DNA of 40,737 bases, taken from the NCBI GenBank assembly GCA_015065105.1, contig SVQZ01000022.1, positions 1 through 40,737 of the forward strand. The letters are read 5' to 3'. A program made the position numbers and the translations under genes. This stretch comes from Oscillospiraceae bacterium. Its GTDB lineage: Bacteria > Bacillota > Clostridia > Oscillospirales > CAG-272. The notes beneath the pieces were generated by a model. The model was not told the origin of the DNA and searched no databases. It saw only the letters and a program-made list of their open reading frames with translations. Positions 14,896-23,582 of the stretch are shown piece after piece (positions within the stretch are counted from its first letter, which is position 1; every line of letters begins with the position of its first letter).

Positions 14896-15759
14896 TTAAT
14901 TTTTCCCCGTAAGAAGCTCAAAAAGCAATTTTGCTCCTTGTTCCTCCGAGATAACTCCCTCAGGGAGCTCTGCACCCAGACAGCGCAGCATATCAAAAAG
15001 CTCGGTTACCTGCGGTACGCTCAGGCCCAGACCCCAAAGCTGTTCGGGGCGGGAGAATACCTCCTTCGGGCTTCCCTGCTGTACTATTCTTCCGCGGTCT
15101 ATTACAACTACCTTGTCGGCAGATACCGCTTCCTCCATATTATGTGTTATGGTAATAACGGTAATTCCCTTTTCGCGGTTAAGGGTCTCTATTGTTCTCA
15201 TTACCTCCTTGCGTCCTTTAGGATCGAGCATGGCGGTAGATTCGTCAAACACTATGCATTCGGGCATAATTGCTATCATACCCGCAATGGCAATACGCTG
15301 CTTCTGTCCGCCGGAAAGCTGATGCGGTGAATGCTTCGCGAACTCGGTCATTCCCACGATTTCAAGCGCCTCGTCAACCCTTCTTCTTATCTCTTCGGGA
15401 GCAACACCGAGGTTCTCGGGGCCAAAGGCAATGTCCTCCTCAACCACCGTTGCAACGAGCTGGTTGTCGGGGTTCTGAAAGACCATGCCGATAAGCTTAC
15501 GTATCTCTGTTATTTCTTCCTCGCTCATATCCGCCGAAAGCTGTTTTCCGCCCACGCTCACACTTCCCGATGTGGGAATGAGTATGAGGTTCAAAAGCTT
15601 TGCAAGGGTGGATTTACCCGAGCCGTTCCTGCCTAAGACCGCAACGAACTCACCCTTTTTTATCTCAAGGCTGATATCGTGAAGCACCTGTACGGAAGGA
15701 TCAGCCTGATCCCCGGGGTAAGAGAAATTTAAATTTTTGATCTCTATAAAATTACTCAT
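14896..15759 (-). CDS. ecfA1: Energy-coupling factor transporter ATPase EcfA1
   Basis: A 287-aa ABC ATPase, the first gene of the ECF cassette. It has Walker A GRNGSGKST, Q-loop VFQNPDNQLVATVVEEDIAF, signature LSGGQKQR, Walker B CIVFDESTAMLDP and switch THNMEE. Q/N and ATVVEEDIAFGPEN are typical of EcfA1. No convincing Shine-Dalgarno precedes the ATG. An 85-bp gap separates it from the methyltransferase gene, the largest gap in the operon, and could host an internal promoter or processing site, though no consensus is seen. Confidence 0.94.
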   Translation of the reverse strand: MSNFIEIKNLNFSYPGDQADPSVQVLHDISLEIKKGEFVAVLGRNGSGKSTLAKLLNLILIPTSGSVSVGGKQLSADMSEEEITEIRKLIGMVFQNPDNQLVATVVEEDIAFGPENLGVAPEEIRRRVDEALEIVGMTEFAKHSPHQLSGGQKQRIAIAGMIAIMPECIVFDESTAMLDPKGRKEVMRTIETLNREKGITVITITHNMEEAVSADKVVVIDRGRIVQQGSPKEVFSRPEQLWGLGLSVPQVTELFDMLRCLGAELPEGVISEEQGAKLLFELLTGKN

Positions 15760-15806
15760 GGTTTATTTAGTAAAAAATATTCTTATAACTGTTGTTTTCC
15801 GTTTCG

Positions 15807-15836
15807 GGTGCCGAGCCTCAAGCTGTATCCGGCACC
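15807..15836 (-). other. Intercistronic hairpin between methyltransferase and ecfA1
   Basis: GGTGCCG (15807-15813) pairs with CGGCACC (15830-15836) around a 16-nt loop. There is no following T-run on the minus strand, so an RNA processing or stability element is more likely than a terminator. It lies in the only large gap inside the ruvC-to-CHAP gene run. Confidence 0.35.
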
Positions 15837-15844
15837 AAGCCCGG

Positions 15845-16726
15845 TCATTTGCTCAGGGGCTGAGCCGCCCATCTTGAAGCTGCACCGCAGGGCAGAGCCG
15901 AACCGCTCTGGGTAACGGGAATACCCAGCTCCTCGCTTGTTACCCTTCCGCCGTGATCCTTGATTATTGCATTATGAAGGATATATCCCATCGTTCCCGC
16001 ACTCAGACCTGTGGTATAGGAATTGAGCAGGAAGAAAAGGGAATCGGGTGAAAGAAGACGTACTGTCAATTTTACAAGCTCGTCTATACTGTCCTCAAGC
16101 TTCCATATCTCACCGTTGGGACCTCTGCCGTAGCTCGGAGGGTCCATGATGATACCGTCATAGAAGTTACCTCGGCGTATCTCTCTTTCAACGAATTTTT
16201 TACAATCGTCAACTATATAGCGGATAGGTCTGTCCGCCACTCCCGAAAGTACGGCATTTTCCTTCGCCCACGCAACCATGCCCTTGGAGGCATCAACGTG
16301 AACGACCGAAGCCCCTGCCTTTGATGCGGCAACGGTAGCACCGCCCGTATAAGCAAAAAGATTAAGCACCTTTACGGGTCTGCCTGCATTCCTTATGATA
16401 TCCGAAAACCATTCCCAATTCGCCGCCTGCTCGGGGAAAAGACCTGTATGCTTGAAGCCTGTGGGCTTTATTTTAAACTTAAGACCGAGAGAAGCATAGT
16501 CTATCGTCCATTCTTCGGGAAGACGGTTTTCGTTCCATGCACCTCCGCCCTTTCTTGAACGGCGGTAGGAGGCATCGGGATTTTTCCAACGGGGATGATT
16601 CTTTTCGTTTTTCCATATTGCCTGGGGATCGGGACGTACCAATATATACCTCCCCCAGCGCTCAAGCTTTTCACCGTCGGAACAGTCTAAAAGCTCGTAT
16701 TCCTGCCATTTATCTGCGTATATCAT
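15845..16726 (-). CDS. Class I SAM-dependent methyltransferase, RlmI-like
   Basis: A 293-aa Rossmann methyltransferase of the RlmI/YccW group. Motif I is VLNLFAYTGGATVAASKAG, with the acidic ribose-binding residue in VVHVDASKGM. The motif IV catalytic loop is IIMDPPSYGRGPNGE. The N-terminal part carries the family's 'GLKFKIKPTGFKHTGLFPEQ' block. It lacks the PUA domain of full-length RlmI (about 390 aa), so an rRNA target is only inferred. GAGG lies 9 nt before the ATG, and the gene begins 15 bp after ruvB, consistent with cotranscription. Confidence 0.85.
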   Translation of the reverse strand: MIYADKWQEYELLDCSDGEKLERWGRYILVRPDPQAIWKNEKNHPRWKNPDASYRRSRKGGGAWNENRLPEEWTIDYASLGLKFKIKPTGFKHTGLFPEQAANWEWFSDIIRNAGRPVKVLNLFAYTGGATVAASKAGASVVHVDASKGMVAWAKENAVLSGVADRPIRYIVDDCKKFVEREIRRGNFYDGIIMDPPSYGRGPNGEIWKLEDSIDELVKLTVRLLSPDSLFFLLNSYTTGLSAGTMGYILHNAIIKDHGGRVTSEELGIPVTQSGSALPCGAASRWAAQPLSK

Positions 16727-16741
16727 TTCAAGTTCCTCTTT

Positions 16742-17815
16742 TTAATTTATGTCGAAGGATATCTGTTCGCCGCCGCCCTGTCCTCCGAAGGGAATACCGA
16801 GATGGTCATAAGCAAGTCTTGTTACCATTCTGCCTCTTGGGGTACGGGACAAGAAGCCTATCTGCATAAGGTAGGGCTCATAAACGTCCTCTATAGTGAT
16901 AGCTTCCTCTCCGACAGTCGCCGCCAGGGTATCAAGACCGACAGGACCGCCGTTATATATCCTTATTATCGTTTCGAGCATTCGTCTGTCGATATTGTCA
17001 AGCCCGAGCTCATCTATTTCGAGACGGTCGAGAGCATAGCCGGCCACCTCGCGGTCTATACAATCCTTACCCGAATACTGTGCAAAATCACGTACACGCT
17101 TTAAAAGACGGTTTGCAATACGGGGAGTACCTCTTGAACGGGATGCTATCTCAAGCGCACCCTCATCCTTCATTTCTATACCTAAAATACCCGCGCTTCT
17201 CTTGACTATTGCCGCCAGCTCCCCTGTCGTATAAAGCTCTAACTTCAAGAGAATACCGAAACGGTCGCGCAAGGGTGTTGAAAGCTGACCCGCCCTTGTG
17301 GTAGCACCTACAAGAGTGAAATGGGGTAAAGGCATACGGATGCTTCTTGCAGAGGGGCCCTTGCCGACTATAAGGTCAAGGGAATAGTCCTCCATTGCGG
17401 GATAAAGGATCTCTTCCACACTTCTGTTTAAACGGTGTATCTCGTCGATAAAAAGTATATCGTTTTCCGAAAGATTTGTTAAAAGAGCCGCCAGATCCCC
17501 CGCCTTTTCTATCGCGGGACCCGAGGTGATACGGAGATTCACTCCGAGCTCGTTTGCCATAATGCAGGCAAGGGTGGTCTTACCGAGTCCGGGAGGGCCG
17601 TAGAGAAGAACGTGGTCGAGAGAATCGCTTCTCATTTTTGCCGCCCCTATATAAACCTTAAGATTATCCTTTGCCTTCGACTGTCCGACGTACTCCTCAA
17701 AGCTGTGGGGACGCAGAGATATCTCGCTGTCCTTATCCTCTTCGCTCTCTGCAGAGGAAATTATTCTGTTTTCGTAATCTATATCGATATCAAAATCCTT
17801 GTTCTTTTCTATCAT
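16742..17815 (-). CDS. ruvB: Holliday junction branch migration helicase RuvB
   Basis: A 357-aa AAA+ motor that drives branch migration with RuvA. It has Walker [11 protein letters not shown], Walker [10 protein letters not shown], sensor 1 LVGATTRAG, the arginine finger in LRDRFG, and a C-terminal winged-helix domain ending in [20 protein letters not shown]. The N-terminus carries about 30 acidic residues before [11 protein letters not shown]. The start is ambiguous between GTG 17818 and ATG 17815; ATG is preferred and overlaps the ruvA stop (TGATG). The shared context with ruvA and ruvC confirms the assignment. Confidence 0.96.
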   Translation of the reverse strand: MIEKNKDFDIDIDYENRIISSAESEEDKDSEISLRPHSFEEYVGQSKAKDNLKVYIGAAKMRSDSLDHVLLYGPPGLGKTTLACIMANELGVNLRITSGPAIEKAGDLAALLTNLSENDILFIDEIHRLNRSVEEILYPAMEDYSLDLIVGKGPSARSIRMPLPHFTLVGATTRAGQLSTPLRDRFGILLKLELYTTGELAAIVKRSAGILGIEMKDEGALEIASRSRGTPRIANRLLKRVRDFAQYSGKDCIDREVAGYALDRLEIDELGLDNIDRRMLETIIRIYNGGPVGLDTLAATVGEEAITIEDVYEPYLMQIGFLSRTPRGRMVTRLAYDHLGIPFGGQGGGEQISFDIN

Positions 17816-18426
17816 CACTTATTACCTGCTAATTTTTTAAGAGCCGCCTTGATAATATCCTCAAGACCGAGAGAGGCATCTATTCCTTTAAGCGCCGCAG
17901 CTGCCTCCCGGCGCGTATAACCCAAAACAATAAGGGTATCTATTGCATCCGTAAGATTGTCTCCCGCATTTACCGACGGGCTTCCCTGTATTTCTCCGCC
18001 GTCATCACCGCCGTAGCTCTGATTTGCAAGCTTATCCTTCAATTCAAGAATGATGCGCTGAGCGGTCTTAGCGCCGATCCCCTGCGCCTGCGAGATAGAT
18101 CTTGCATCTCCTGCCGCAACAGCCGAAGCAAAACGTGCGGGGGTAAGGAGCGAAAGTATCGAAACCGCGGATTTTGCGCCGACTCCCGACACCGATATGA
18201 GAAGCTTGAATATTTCAAGCTCATCCTCATCGTAAAAGCCGTAAAGATCCACGGCATCCTCGCTTACCTTCATATAGGTAAACACTCTGACCTTCTGTCC
18301 GATCTTATCCGCTAATTTCCCTAAAGTATTTCCGCTTATAAAAAGCTTATAGCCTACTCCTGCACATTCTATGACCGCCAGGGTCATATCGCAGAGTATC
18401 AATTCTCCGTTAAGATGGTATAACAT
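17815..18426 (-). CDS. ruvA: Holliday junction DNA-binding protein RuvA
   Basis: A 203-aa protein that binds four-way junctions as a tetramer and loads RuvB. It starts [20 protein letters not shown] (OB fold). Two helix-hairpin-helix motifs follow ([18 protein letters not shown] and [20 protein letters not shown]). A flexible linker leads to the C-terminal RuvB-binding domain ([18 protein letters not shown]). ATG 18426 is selected with GAGG just upstream; a longer frame from 18477 adds 17 charged residues outside the fold. Confidence 0.95.
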   Translation of the reverse strand: MLYHLNGELILCDMTLAVIECAGVGYKLFISGNTLGKLADKIGQKVRVFTYMKVSEDAVDLYGFYDEDELEIFKLLISVSGVGAKSAVSILSLLTPARFASAVAAGDARSISQAQGIGAKTAQRIILELKDKLANQSYGGDDGGEIQGSPSVNAGDNLTDAIDTLIVLGYTRREAAAALKGIDASLGLEDIIKAALKKLAGNK

Positions 18427-18480
18427 TTTTCCCTCTTCTTTTTCTCTAATCTTTTGTCTCTTATCCGACCATTTCAAAGA

Positions 18481-18978
18481 TCAGTTATTGAAATAACCCC
18501 TGAGCCTGCTGTCTCCGCAATGGGCATCACATACCGCCAGCGCAAGAGCGTCTGCAGTATCATCAGGCTTCGGTACCTTTTTCAAGCCCAATATGGTAGT
18601 TATCATACTCTGCACCTGCTGTTTTTCGGCACGTCCGTATCCCACCACCGCCTGCTTTACCTGAAGGGGGGTATATTCCCTTATATCAAGTCCGTTTTTG
18701 CGCGCCGCAAGAAGTATGACCCCTCTTGCCTGGGCAACGGAAATTGCGGTCTTTTGGTTGCTGTTGAAGAAAAGCTCTTCGATCGCCATACATTGAGGCG
18801 AATAGTTTTTTATAAGCTCGTTCATATCAGAATATATCATTTCGAGTCTTGATTCCACCGGTGTATGGGCAGGGGTCGTTATCGCCCCGTAATCGAGCAC
18901 GTGAAAGCGGTTGTTTGAGTAATCTATGACTCCGTAACCAACTATCGCAATGCCCGGATCTATACCTAAAATGATCAC
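18481..18978 (-). CDS. ruvC: Crossover junction endodeoxyribonuclease RuvC
   Basis: A 165-aa Holliday junction resolvase. Catalytic acids are in place: Asp7 in ILGIDPGIA, Glu in MAIEELFF (~68), and the C-terminal Asp pair in KPDDTADALALAVCDAHC. Length is standard. The start is GTG at 18978 with AAGGGCGG upstream. It is the first gene of the minus-strand run, and a strong promoter lies at 19031-19059. It precedes ruvA by 54 bp. Confidence 0.96.
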   Translation of the reverse strand: MIILGIDPGIAIVGYGVIDYSNNRFHVLDYGAITTPAHTPVESRLEMIYSDMNELIKNYSPQCMAIEELFFNSNQKTAISVAQARGVILLAARKNGLDIREYTPLQVKQAVVGYGRAEKQQVQSMITTILGLKKVPKPDDTADALALAVCDAHCGDSRLRGYFNN

Positions 18979-19030
18979 TTTTTACCGCCCTTCCCGCAAA
19001 CAGATAATACTACTGCATTATATTCATTAT

Positions 19031-19059
19031 ATTATAACACACAAGTGTATTTAAGTCAA
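19031..19059 (-). promoter_or_regulatory. Promoter of the ruvCAB-led operon
   Basis: On the minus strand: -35 TTGACT (19054-19059), 17-nt spacer, perfect -10 TATAAT (19031-19036), about 55 nt before the ruvC start. No LexA/SOS box was recognised in the interval. Confidence 0.8.
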
Positions 19060-19120
19060 ATAAATGGAGGGATTCTTTTAAATATTTTTTGTAAATTATC
19101 TTTATTATTTCATATATTTA

Positions 19121-19129
19121 TGTTATAAT
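19121..19129 (+). promoter_or_regulatory. Extended -10 promoter for the DUF951-yfhO pair
   Basis: TGTTATAAT (extended TGn plus perfect -10) lies 31 bp before the ATG at 19160. The -35 position (19101-19106) is only TTTATT, as is common with extended -10 promoters. It is divergent from the ruvC promoter. Confidence 0.65.
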
Positions 19130-19159
19130 CTCCTTGAACAAGGCATTTTGGAGACAAAA

Positions 19160-19345
19160 ATGAAAATAATAAAATTTGAAGTCGGAAATACTTTAGTAAT
19201 GAAGAAAAAGCATCCCTGCGGATGCGACAGAATGAAGGTACTGCGTACAGGCTCGGATATACGCATTCAATGTGTTCAGTGCTCAAGGGATATGACCGTT
19301 CCGAGAGAAAAGCTTGAAAAAAGCATAAAGGAGGTAGAGGTATGA
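19160..19345 (+). CDS. DUF951 family small cysteine-rich protein
   Basis: A 61-aa protein, MKIIKFEVGN..., with a CGC plus CVQC cysteine set (HPCGCDRMKVL, IQCVQCSRDM) that looks like a small zinc ribbon. It matches DUF951 (YyzM-like) in length and pattern. A possible nucleic acid role is inferred only from the fold type. ATG 19160 is chosen because GGAG is 7 nt upstream; a TTG at 19148 is also in frame. The stop overlaps the yfhO start (ATGA). Confidence 0.85.
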   Translation: MKIIKFEVGNTLVMKKKHPCGCDRMKVLRTGSDIRIQCVQCSRDMTVPREKLEKSIKEVEV

Positions 19346-22002
19346 AAAAGAGGTTATTTAACCGTTATAACGGTATGCTTTTGTGCGCCTTTGCCGTTCC
19401 CGCTTTTATAATGCTTCTGCATTATTTTTCAATGGAGGTTTGGCCCTTGGGGGACAGCTCTGTTTTGGTACTTGATCTTAACGGACAGTACGTTTATTAT
19501 TTTGAAGCTCTGCGCAAGATTATAAGAGAAGGCTCAAGTCTTCTTTACACGTGGTCGAGAGCTCTCGGCGGCGAATTCATGGGCATCTTTGCTTATTATC
19601 TCGCAAGCCCCCTCTCTCTTATTACCGTCCTTTTCCCCGACGGATATATGACCGAAGCTCTGCTTACCCTCTTTACTCTTAAAACAGGTCTTTGCGGCCT
19701 TACGATGGCATTCTATCTTTCAAAGAACAAAAGGACAGACCATTTCAAAACGGTAGCAATATCCACCATGTACGCTCTTTGCTCCTATGCCATAGTTCAG
19801 GCGCACAATACAATGTGGATAGATGCGCTCATCTATCTGCCTCTGTTGACGTACGCCGTAGAACAGCTTGTAAACAAGCGCCGTATAGTAATGTATATCC
19901 TTGTACTCTCTCTTACCCTTATGTCAAATTACTATATAGGATATATGGTATGCATATATACGTTGCTTTACTTTTTCTACTATTGCATCGCTTATTCAAA
20001 GAATAACGAAAACAATTTCTATTACGAGAACGCTCATTTCATAAAAAGCTTTATGAGAATAGGGGCGGCTACGGTCATTGCCGCGGCTATGGCGGCATGG
20101 GTACTCTATCCCGCGTATTATTCGCTCACCTTCGGCAAGACCACCTTCTCCGATCCCGATTTCACACCCGCACTTAAGTTTTCACCCCTTGATATGCTCT
20201 CAAAGCTCTTCTTCGGTTCATATGACACAGTTGAGCCCTCGGGACTTCCCTTTATCTATTGCGGAACGCTTATGCTCATGCTTCTTCCCGTTTACTTTTT
20301 CTCAAAAAAGGTCAACGCAAGAAAAAAGATCATGGGAGGACTTCTCATCCTCACCTTTGCCCTCTCCTTTATGATAACCACCCTCGATCTTGTGTGGCAC
20401 GGCTTCCAGGCACCCAACTGGCTTAATTACAGATACAGCTTCATGCTTATCTTTATAACCCTTGTATTCACCCATGACGTTTTAGCGGACTTCGAACTTC
20501 TGGATTTCAGAAAGACCGTCATATCCGCAGGCGGGGTAATACTGCTTCTCTTTGTAGTGCAGAAAATGGGCTATGCACATCTTTCCACCTCTGCGGTAAT
20601 AGGAACGATAGCCTCCTGCGCCGCATTGATCATCGCCCTTTATCTTATCAAGAACGGATATATATTACGCTCCGCCTCTCTTATACTCTGTGTCATCGTG
20701 TGCGTTGAGATGTTCAGCTCGGCAATACTTCACACTCAGGATCTTGACACCGACGTGGTCATAAGCTCCCGCGATTCTTATAACGGTTTTCTCGACAGAG
20801 TCAAGCCCTCCGTGGAAAAAATAAAGAATGCGGATGACGGATTTTACAGAACCGAAAAGACCTTCCACCGTAAAACGAACGATAACTTTGCTCTCGGAAT
20901 AAACGGTCTGTCAAATTCCACTTCCACTCTCAATGCCGCTCAGATAGAGCTTTTGCAGAAGATGGGATATTCCTCAAAATCCCATTGGTCAAAATATCTC
21001 GGCGGAACTCCTGTTTTCGATTCGATTTTAGGAGTAAAATATATCATGAGCGAGGACGGACTCGATTCATCGTTCTATGATTATTATGACGAGGACGAAA
21101 TAAACGATATTCTTATATATCAGAATCTTTACGCTCTTCCCATCGCCTACGGTGTAAGCAAGGATGTGCTTTCAATAAGTCTTGAACAAAGAGAAAATCC
21201 CTTCCTTTTTGCAAATGAACTTGTAACGGCTATGCTGGGTGAAGAGGAAACGATAGAGCTCTTCAAGGAGTTAGAGATCAAAAAAACAAGAATGAACAAT
21301 ATGTCAACCTCCTTTGTTGAGCGTCATAAAAAGCTATATCCGTTAAATGCGGCAAACGATGCCTCTATAACATATACCGTGACCGCCGAGACCGGCGACA
21401 GAGTATATATGTATATCCCCACCGAGTATCCGAGAGAATCCGATCTTACGGTAAACGGTCTTGAGCAAGGCAAATATTTGGGTAATGACACCTGGAGAAC
21501 GATGGATCTCGGCAGATTCGACGAGGGCGAGGAGATCGAGATAAAGCTTACCGTCGGCGATGAGGGCAAGATATATATCCGCGATATTCCCGAGGATTAT
21601 TTCTACTATCTTGACAGCGAGCTTTATGCAGAGATAATGCCCCGTTTAAAGGAATCAGCCTCCGTTATCACAAAGCACTCTGCCGCAAAGCTCAGCGGCA
21701 AGGTAAAAATCAAGGAAGGAGATACTCTTCTCTTTACGACCATACCTTATGACGAGGGATGGAATGTCGAGATCGACGGCAAGAAAGCAAAGCTTATAAA
21801 AACAGTAGATTCTCTTTTAGCTGTCGAAATCACTGAGGGCGACCATACCATAGACCTTGTTTACCGCTCGGATGCGGTAGTACGCGGAAGAGTATTCAGT
21901 GCCGCGGGAACAGTAATTTTCGTTGCTATTGTAATACTTGACAGTATAAACCGCCGCAAAAGAGCAAAAAGCTATCGAAATTTGGTTGACATAAACCGTT
22001 GA
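19342..22002 (+). CDS. yfhO: YfhO family polytopic membrane protein (GT-C-type glycosyltransferase family)
   Basis: An 886-aa membrane protein with about 12 helices in the first two thirds and a long extracytoplasmic C-terminal beta-rich domain before a final helix (~862-878). The hallmark start of YfhO proteins is present: LGDSSVLVLDLNGQYVYYFE, then TWSRALGGEFMGIFAYYLASP. Family members in Bacillus and Listeria add sugars to lipoteichoic acid outside the membrane, working with a CsbB-type lipid-sugar synthase; no such gene is in the window. AAGGAGGTAG precedes the ATG and the start overlaps DUF951. Its 3' end contains the proS promoter. Confidence 0.88.
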   Translation: MKKRLFNRYNGMLLCAFAVPAFIMLLHYFSMEVWPLGDSSVLVLDLNGQYVYYFEALRKIIREGSSLLYTWSRALGGEFMGIFAYYLASPLSLITVLFPDGYMTEALLTLFTLKTGLCGLTMAFYLSKNKRTDHFKTVAISTMYALCSYAIVQAHNTMWIDALIYLPLLTYAVEQLVNKRRIVMYILVLSLTLMSNYYIGYMVCIYTLLYFFYYCIAYSKNNENNFYYENAHFIKSFMRIGAATVIAAAMAAWVLYPAYYSLTFGKTTFSDPDFTPALKFSPLDMLSKLFFGSYDTVEPSGLPFIYCGTLMLMLLPVYFFSKKVNARKKIMGGLLILTFALSFMITTLDLVWHGFQAPNWLNYRYSFMLIFITLVFTHDVLADFELLDFRKTVISAGGVILLLFVVQKMGYAHLSTSAVIGTIASCAALIIALYLIKNGYILRSASLILCVIVCVEMFSSAILHTQDLDTDVVISSRDSYNGFLDRVKPSVEKIKNADDGFYRTEKTFHRKTNDNFALGINGLSNSTSTLNAAQIELLQKMGYSSKSHWSKYLGGTPVFDSILGVKYIMSEDGLDSSFYDYYDEDEINDILIYQNLYALPIAYGVSKDVLSISLEQRENPFLFANELVTAMLGEEETIELFKELEIKKTRMNNMSTSFVERHKKLYPLNAANDASITYTVTAETGDRVYMYIPTEYPRESDLTVNGLEQGKYLGNDTWRTMDLGRFDEGEEIEIKLTVGDEGKIYIRDIPEDYFYYLDSELYAEIMPRLKESASVITKHSAAKLSGKVKIKEGDTLLFTTIPYDEGWNVEIDGKKAKLIKTVDSLLAVEITEGDHTIDLVYRSDAVVRGRVFSAAGTVIFVAIVILDSINRRKRAKSYRNLVDINR

Positions 22003-22014
22003 ATAGTATATAAT
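21986..22014 (+). promoter_or_regulatory. Promoter of proS, partly inside yfhO
   Basis: A perfect TTGACA (21986-21991), 17-nt spacer and perfect TATAAT (22009-22014). The -35 lies within the last codons of yfhO, and the -10 lies just past its stop. It is 35 bp before the proS ATG and is preceded by no terminator. Confidence 0.85.
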
Positions 22015-22048
22015 ATAAGGTAACATTATTATTTAAGAGGAAATAAAA

Positions 22049-23485
22049 ATGGCAAAAGACAAAAAATTAGTTGAAGAAATAACCTCGATGGACGAGGACT
22101 TTGCGCAATGGTACACAGACATTGTTAAAAAGGCCGATCTTATCGACTATTCATCCGTCAAGGGCTGTATGATCATCCGTCCCTACGGATATGCTATCTG
22201 GGAAAACATCCAGAAGATACTTGATGCCCGCTTTAAGGAAACGGGACATGAAAACGTATGTATGCCCCTCTTCATTCCCGAGAGCCTTCTCAATAAGGAA
22301 AAGGATCACGTTGAGGGCTTTGCTCCCGAGGTTGCATGGGTAACCCACGGCGGCAGCGAAAAGCTCCAGGAAAGAATGTGCGTAAGACCTACCTCCGAAA
22401 CACTCTTCTGCGAGCATTATGCCAACATCATCAAGTCCTACCGCGATCTTCCCAAGCTCTACAATCAGTGGTGTAACGTTGTAAGATGGGAAAAGACCAC
22501 CCGCCCCTTCCTTCGTTCAAGAGAGTTCTTATGGCAGGAGGGCCACACCATGCACGCAACAGCAGAGGACGCTGAGGCAGAAACCGTAAGAATGCTCGGT
22601 ATATATGCCGACTTCTTTGAAAAGGACCTCTGCATCCCCGTTATCAAGGGCCAGAAGACCGATAAGGAAAAGTTTGCGGGCGCCAAGGCTACATATACCG
22701 TTGAAGCTCTTATGCATGACGGTAAGGCTCTTCAGGGCGGTACCTCCCATAATTTCGGTGACGGCTTTGCAAGGGCATTTGATATTCAGTACAGCGATAA
22801 GGACAATCAGTTAAAGTATTGCCACCAGACATCATGGGGTGTTTCCACCCGTATGATCGGTGCTATCATCATGGCACACGGCGATGACAACGGTCTTGTT
22901 CTCCCTCCCTCCATTGCACCTATTCAGGTAATGGTAATTCCGATCCAGATACACAAGGAGGGTGTTCTCGAAAAGGCACAGGAGGTAACAGAAAGACTTA
23001 AGAAATCCTTCAGATGCTCCATAGACACTTCTGACAAGAGCCCCGGATGGAAGTTCAGCGAATACGAAATGAAGGGTGTGCCTCTTCGTCTCGAATTGGG
23101 TCCCAAGGATATCGAAAATAACCAGTGTGTTCTTGTGCGCCGTGACAACCGTCAGAAATATTTCGTGTCTCTCGACGAGCTTGAAACAAAGATTCCCGAG
23201 CTTTTAGACGAATTGGCAAAGGGTCTTTATGACGATGCTATGAAGCGCCGTGCAAACATGACCGAAACTCCCAAGGATCTTGAGGAATTTATCGAAAGCG
23301 CACAAACAAAGCCCGGCTTCAAGCGTGCTATGTGGTGCGGAGATCTCGAATGCGAGCTCAAGTTAAAGGAATTGGCTGACGTTTCATCCCGCTGTATGCC
23401 CTTTGACGAGGAGCCCTGCGACGATAAATGTATCGTTTGCGGCAAGCCTGCTCATAAGCTTGTATATTGGGGCAAGGCATATTAA
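22049..23485 (+). CDS. proS: Proline-tRNA ligase, archaeal/eukaryal type
   Basis: A 478-aa class II prolyl-tRNA synthetase of the short type without the bacterial editing insertion. Motif 2 is around [20 protein letters not shown]. Motif 3 is replaced by family-typical [17 protein letters not shown], after '[20 protein letters not shown]'. An anticodon-binding domain and a C-terminal domain with cysteines ([14 protein letters not shown], end VYWGKAY) follow; the terminal tyrosine is typical of this type. AAGAGGAAA precedes the ATG. No T-box leader is seen in the 35-bp interval. A weak hairpin (GGAAG/CTTCC, 23523-23536) follows the gene. Confidence 0.95.
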   Translation: MAKDKKLVEEITSMDEDFAQWYTDIVKKADLIDYSSVKGCMIIRPYGYAIWENIQKILDARFKETGHENVCMPLFIPESLLNKEKDHVEGFAPEVAWVTHGGSEKLQERMCVRPTSETLFCEHYANIIKSYRDLPKLYNQWCNVVRWEKTTRPFLRSREFLWQEGHTMHATAEDAEAETVRMLGIYADFFEKDLCIPVIKGQKTDKEKFAGAKATYTVEALMHDGKALQGGTSHNFGDGFARAFDIQYSDKDNQLKYCHQTSWGVSTRMIGAIIMAHGDDNGLVLPPSIAPIQVMVIPIQIHKEGVLEKAQEVTERLKKSFRCSIDTSDKSPGWKFSEYEMKGVPLRLELGPKDIENNQCVLVRRDNRQKYFVSLDELETKIPELLDELAKGLYDDAMKRRANMTETPKDLEEFIESAQTKPGFKRAMWCGDLECELKLKELADVSSRCMPFDEEPCDDKCIVCGKPAHKLVYWGKAY

Positions 23486-23582
23486 TTCTTAATTTTCCCC
23501 TGCTGCGGCGGCATACAAGGGGGAAGTAAGCTTCCATTAATTTATAATTATTTTAAAAAATAAAATAAAAAGGAGACTAACC

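Noticed and set aside
22015-22048. T-box leader for proS
   Set aside because: The distance from the promoter to the start codon is too short to hold a T-box element.
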